A DNA stretch of 64,000 bases from Heligmosomoides polygyrus polygyrus (lineage: Eukaryota; Nematoda; Chromadorea; Rhabditida; Heligmosomidae): contig OX377205.1 of the NCBI GenBank assembly GCA_947396885.1, forward strand, positions 25,221,407 through 25,285,406, written 5' to 3'. The first letter of the stretch is position 1; each line of letters begins with the position of its first letter. Position numbers and translations under genes: made by a program. Positions 60,518 through 64,000 of this stretch are shown here, piece by piece. A model generated the notes under the pieces. The model saw nothing but the letters and a program-made list of their open reading frames with translations, was not told where the DNA came from and ran no database searches.

Positions 60518-63016
60518 GTGTATGGGCGGCTCTCCTGTATCCCTGGCCAGGAACATGTGAGTAACCAGACCACCGGTACGGCTCAAACAACTAAACCCGC
60601 GCCTCAGTCCTCCGCGCGCCGGAGGTGGACTTCTACGACGTCGGTTGCATCCACCTCCGGCGAGGGGCCATCTAATCTCGGAGTTAAACTATCAGGACGT
60701 CATTGGAATCGGACTACCGGAAACTCCCTCCCACCACGACACGGAAACTGCCTATTCGTCTGCACTTATAACTGTCGTTCGATCGCATCTGAGCAGGATC
60801 TTCGGACACTGCTTTATAGAAGCCGAAACATCAAATACGACGTTATCGCCCTGCAGGAAACGAAAGGCAGAACGGAAACCATAAGAAGGACCGACCACAA
60901 CGAGCTTCTCATTATCGGAGCAAAGGTGGACAGAAAGAATATTGGCGGAGTTGGATTTCTCGTCAATTCGACAGTGCACCACCTAGTAGACTCTCACAAG
61001 ATCATCAGTCCGCGAGTAGCTGTTCTTCGTCTGGAAACCAAAGATCAAGGAACCATCTCCATCATAAATGGATATGCTCCAACATCTGCGGCCACAGATG
61101 AAGAAAAGGAGGAATTCTACAAGCTGTTCGAAAGGACTGTCAACGACGAGAAGAGCTACTACAAAGTTGTCGTTGGTGACTTCAACGCTATCGTCGGTAC
61201 GAATGATCACGACGAATGGAGGCTAGGACCACATGGAACTTCCTCAGGGAACGAAAACGGAGAGCGCCTGATAGACTTCCTATCCGCGTGCCGTCTCTAC
61301 CATGGAAATTCTATGTTTAAGAAGCCTTCAAACCGACGATGGACCTGGGAAAGCCCAAATGGAGAAACACGTTCGGAGATCGACCATGTTCTTACGAACA
61401 GACGCTGGAGTCTGTTCGACGTCTCCGTGCTGCCTTCATTTGACACCGGCTCGGATCACCGTCTTGTCCGTGCGAAGCTGACTCTCAAAAAGAGGATGTT
61501 CAAGCGTGACACCCATAAACCGGCACCGGTGAGGATCCCCACATTCAAGTCTGAGGAGTTGGAATATGCGATAAAGTCGTATGATTGGAATCTTCTTGAA
61601 GATCCATCGGAAGACTACGATCTTCTCTCCAAAGGACTGTTGAAATGTGCTAGCAGCTCTTGCGAAGCCACATCGCCGTCTGCTTCAAGACTCAACGCAC
61701 ATGCGATTAAACTCTTGGAGCAAAGAAGAGCTGTTAAACTGGATCCTAATGCTTTACATCTGGAGAAAGTCACCATCTCGAAGGCCTGTCGAATTGCAGT
61801 GAAGGAGTCCATTCAAGCCTACAGAAGATTGAAGCTGTTAGAAGCGGCTGGGAAAGGTTCAAGCATAAAGCGCTGCAAACGAGATCTCTGCGATCAGAAG
61901 GCAAGAATGTCAGCCCTTGTGGATAAGGATGGAACAACGCAAACGTCTCGAAGAGCGATGGATGCCATCGTTCAGGAATTCTACACAGATCTGTTCCGTT
62001 CTTCCATCACTGTCCCGAAATGCTTGATGCCACCAGCTGAGGAAGTACCTCCCATTCTGGAATCAGAAGTTGCTCATGCCATCAGAAGGATGAAGCTGAG
62101 CACTGCTCCAGGACCGGACGGCATTTCTGCTGATCTCCTTCGTGCGGGTGGCAGTGCCATCTGCTCACTTCTTGCCAAGCACTTCAACCACTACCTTCGA
62201 CTTGGTAGGATTCCGGACTCATGGAAGGAGTCGAAAACAGTTCTAATCTTCAAAAAAGGTCAGCAGGAGGATATCAACAACTATCGACCCATCAGTCTTC
62301 TCTCGGTTGTGTACAAGATCTTCACCAAGATACTGCTTAACCGCATGGAGCGTTGCTTGGATGAATATCAGCCAGTGGAGCAAGCAGGGTTTCGCAAGGA
62401 TTTCTCCTGCATGGACCATATTCAGACTGTCTCACAGCTCATCGAAAGGAGCCGCGAATACCACCTCCCACTTGTTCTTGTCTTCGTGGATTATCGGAAA
62501 GCGTTCGACTCTGTGGAAATCAACGCCATTCTGAACGCCCTTGTGAACGCTGGTATACCATCGCCCTACATCCGACTTCTCGACGAATGCTTCTCGAACA
62601 CATCGACTACCATCCAGCTGTTCGATCGAAAGCTTAAGATTCCTATCGGGAAAGGAGTACGGCAGGGAGACACGATCTCTCCCAAGCTATTCACAGCGGC
62701 ACTTCAGGATGCCATGAAAGACTTGAACTGGGACGATAAAGGCTACCTTGTCGACGATAAACGGATCAGCAACCTTCGCTTCGCCGACGATATTGTTCTG
62801 ATCTCTACCAGCACGGCAGAAGCCGAGGAAATGCTGAACGAGCTCAATGTGGCAGGTATGAAGATTGGATTGGACATGAATATGTCCAAAACACAATTTA
62901 TGGTCAATCAGTGGTGTGACCCGGGACTCGTAAGATCTTTCAGAGAGCGCAGTCTGCCTCACTCGATGGAAGCAGCCAGAGATCGAGCGGTCTGGAAGAG
63001 TTGTGGTCCCCGCTGA
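60518..63016 (+). CDS. RTE endonuclease-reverse transcriptase, copy B, shortened C-terminus
   Basis: The 832-residue frame holds the same endonuclease (YNCRS, QETKG, GDFNA, IDHV, SDHR) and RT blocks (PGPDGI, NNYRPISLLS, FVDYRKAFD, GVRQGDTISP, FADDIVLIS) as copy A, with only a few replacements (for example ALHLEK for ASHLEK). After QWCDPGLVR it jumps in frame to SFRERSLPHSMEAARDR and the shared end VWKSCGPR. It lacks the RT thumb and most of the C-terminal region. Whether the shortened enzyme works is unknown. Confidence 0.92.
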   Translation: MYGRLSCIPGQEHVSNQTTGTAQTTKPAPQSSARRRWTSTTSVASTSGEGPSNLGVKLSGRHWNRTTGNSLPPRHGNCLFVCTYNCRSIASEQDLRTLLYRSRNIKYDVIALQETKGRTETIRRTDHNELLIIGAKVDRKNIGGVGFLVNSTVHHLVDSHKIISPRVAVLRLETKDQGTISIINGYAPTSAATDEEKEEFYKLFERTVNDEKSYYKVVVGDFNAIVGTNDHDEWRLGPHGTSSGNENGERLIDFLSACRLYHGNSMFKKPSNRRWTWESPNGETRSEIDHVLTNRRWSLFDVSVLPSFDTGSDHRLVRAKLTLKKRMFKRDTHKPAPVRIPTFKSEELEYAIKSYDWNLLEDPSEDYDLLSKGLLKCASSSCEATSPSASRLNAHAIKLLEQRRAVKLDPNALHLEKVTISKACRIAVKESIQAYRRLKLLEAAGKGSSIKRCKRDLCDQKARMSALVDKDGTTQTSRRAMDAIVQEFYTDLFRSSITVPKCLMPPAEEVPPILESEVAHAIRRMKLSTAPGPDGISADLLRAGGSAICSLLAKHFNHYLRLGRIPDSWKESKTVLIFKKGQQEDINNYRPISLLSVVYKIFTKILLNRMERCLDEYQPVEQAGFRKDFSCMDHIQTVSQLIERSREYHLPLVLVFVDYRKAFDSVEINAILNALVNAGIPSPYIRLLDECFSNTSTTIQLFDRKLKIPIGKGVRQGDTISPKLFTAALQDAMKDLNWDDKGYLVDDKRISNLRFADDIVLISTSTAEAEEMLNELNVAGMKIGLDMNMSKTQFMVNQWCDPGLVRSFRERSLPHSMEAARDRAVWKSCGPR

Positions 63017-63078
63017 GAAGGCCTCCGGCCGACAAAGGACCATCAAAGTATCAAAGTAAGTAAGTATAAGTGGCACTC

Positions 63079-64000
63079 TTGGTGGTCTTTCCGGAGACAG
63101 GCGTCTCATGGTGGTCAAGACCACCAAGAGACGCCTGTCTCCGGAAACTCTCGAGCTGATACGCGAGCGTGGAGCAGCACGAGCGTCAGGCAACTACCAA
63201 CTGACGTCCGAGCTTGCAAAGCTATGCAGAGCGGCGATAAAGGAAGATCTCAAGGAGAGAAGGGCGGAAGTGTTGGCTGAAGCAGCAGAGGCAGGGCTGA
63301 GCATCCGCAATGCCCGCCGGAACTTCGCCACCTTCAAGACCAAGATGACCGCTCTCCGACGTCCTGACGGAACCATCACCTCTTCCAGAAGGACCATGGA
63401 GAAAGTCATCCACGACTTCTACTCTGATCTCTTCAATAGCCACGTCCAACTGCCCCCACGCCATCTTCCGCAGGATGGATACGTCGTCCCCTCTGTTCTC
63501 CCTTCCGAGATCCGACACGCCATCTCGTCGGTGAAGAAACGTACAGCACCCGGTCCCGACAGGATCAGACCCGAACACCTGAAGAACCTCCCGCCAGCGC
63601 TCATCAACACCTTGGCGCGGCTCTTCACACGCTACCTGTCCGAATGCAAGGTTCCATCTCGGTGGAAGACCAGCAAGACCGTTTTGCTGTACAAGAAGGG
63701 AGACGTGCACGACATTGGCAACTATCGCCCGATCTGCCTGCTGTCCGTAGTCTACAAGCTGTTCACTCGAATCATCCTGAATAGGATTAGTAGAACGCTG
63801 GACGAAGGACAGCCATGCGAACAAGCAGGATTTCGGAGAGGATTCAGCACGATCGACCACATACACACCATTACGAAGCTCATCGAGGTGTCGCGAGAGT
63901 ACAAGCTGCCGCTGTGCCTTACGTTCATCGACCTGAAGAAGGCATTCGACTCCGTCGAGACTGAAGCGGTCATGGAAGCCCTGCTCACCCAGGGCGTTCC
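63079..64000 (+). mobile_element. 5'-truncated RTE of another family, snap-back hairpin at its start
   Basis: The element begins close to the end of copy B. Bases 63088-63116 are the inverted copy of 63119-63147 (one mismatch, two-base loop). The native sequence then continues to the window edge. Confidence 0.85.
63109..64000 (+). CDS. RTE reverse transcriptase, partial, open at right edge
   Basis: The frame MVVKTTKRRLSPETLELIRE... stays open to 64000. It includes the connector (AIKEDLKERRAEVLAEA, RRPDGTITSSRRTMEKVIHD) and RT motifs TAPGPDRI, GNYRPICLLSVVYKLF, EQAGFRRGFSTIDH and FIDLKKAFDSVE. The endonuclease is missing because of 5' truncation; FADD lies outside the window. The first ATG is part of the hairpin and is not a native start. 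No damage is visible in the 297 codons seen. Confidence 0.9.

Larger units (their letters stand above)
60425..63064 (+). mobile_element. RTE retrotransposon, copy B, with internal deletion
   Basis: Flanked by TATAAGT (60418-60424 and 63065-63071). It is nearly identical to copy A up to position 62934, then jumps over 521 bases of the A sequence (42422-42942) and resumes to the same end. The junction shows a shared AAG. Confidence 0.93.

Overview
The window looks like nuclear DNA of a strongylid nematode, most likely a hookworm (Ancylostoma or Necator type). The grounds are short introns with TTTCAG/TTTAG acceptors, exons of an activation-associated secreted protein (ASP, a CAP/SCP-TAPS family typical of these worms), several RTE retrotransposons, and a tRNA-derived SINE repeated about 13 times. 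The genus is an inference. No bacterial gene, rRNA, intact tRNA or CRISPR is visible.

The single host gene found is spread over 51.7 kb of the minus strand, from 59600 to 7861, and is almost buried in transposons. I assembled 18 exons by hand. They start with a signal-peptide exon just after a TATA-like box and end with a stop codon followed by AATAAA. Every junction has GT/AG borders and keeps reading phase; the one exception is a likely single-base frameshift inside exon 16. The product is a secreted protein of about 660 residues with three CAP domains (exons 3-7, 8-12 and 13-18). Domains 1 and 2 each end in a Cys-rich hinge, and an Ala/Thr-rich linker joins domain 2 to domain 3.

Layout, left to right. 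1-1975: minus-strand RTE retrotransposon running off the edge. 2-7.8 kb: intergenic, with a foldback repeat, a dead mariner and transposase scraps. 7.8-15.5 kb: CAP domain 3 with introns holding a MITE, a GC-rich block, jockey/CR1-like and RTE relics, SINEs and a foldback element. 16.2-21.1 kb: minus-strand jockey/CR1-like elements around the domain 2 hinge exon. 22.6-29.1 kb: a 6.5-kb element with 1.3-kb inverted arms and a 15-copy 146-bp tandem array. 30.6-34.8 kb: four exons of CAP domain 2. 35-48.5 kb: an intron with a mariner (both inverted ends present), a full-length RTE with its target duplication, and a Tc1-like element carrying a SINE and a large palindrome. 48.5-49.2 kb: four exons of CAP domain 1. 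49.2-59.3 kb: an intron with SINEs, GGCC-ended MITEs and self-complementary satellites. 59.3-59.6 kb: the first three exons and promoter. 60.4-64 kb: a second RTE copy almost identical to the first, then a third, different RTE with an open reading frame running off the right edge.

Two observations go beyond routine annotation. Both complete RTE 5' ends fold as an HDV-like self-cleaving ribozyme whose predicted cut coincides with the insertion boundary. Two 5'-truncated RTE insertions begin with an inverted copy of their own sequence, as expected if the cDNA end folded back and primed on itself.
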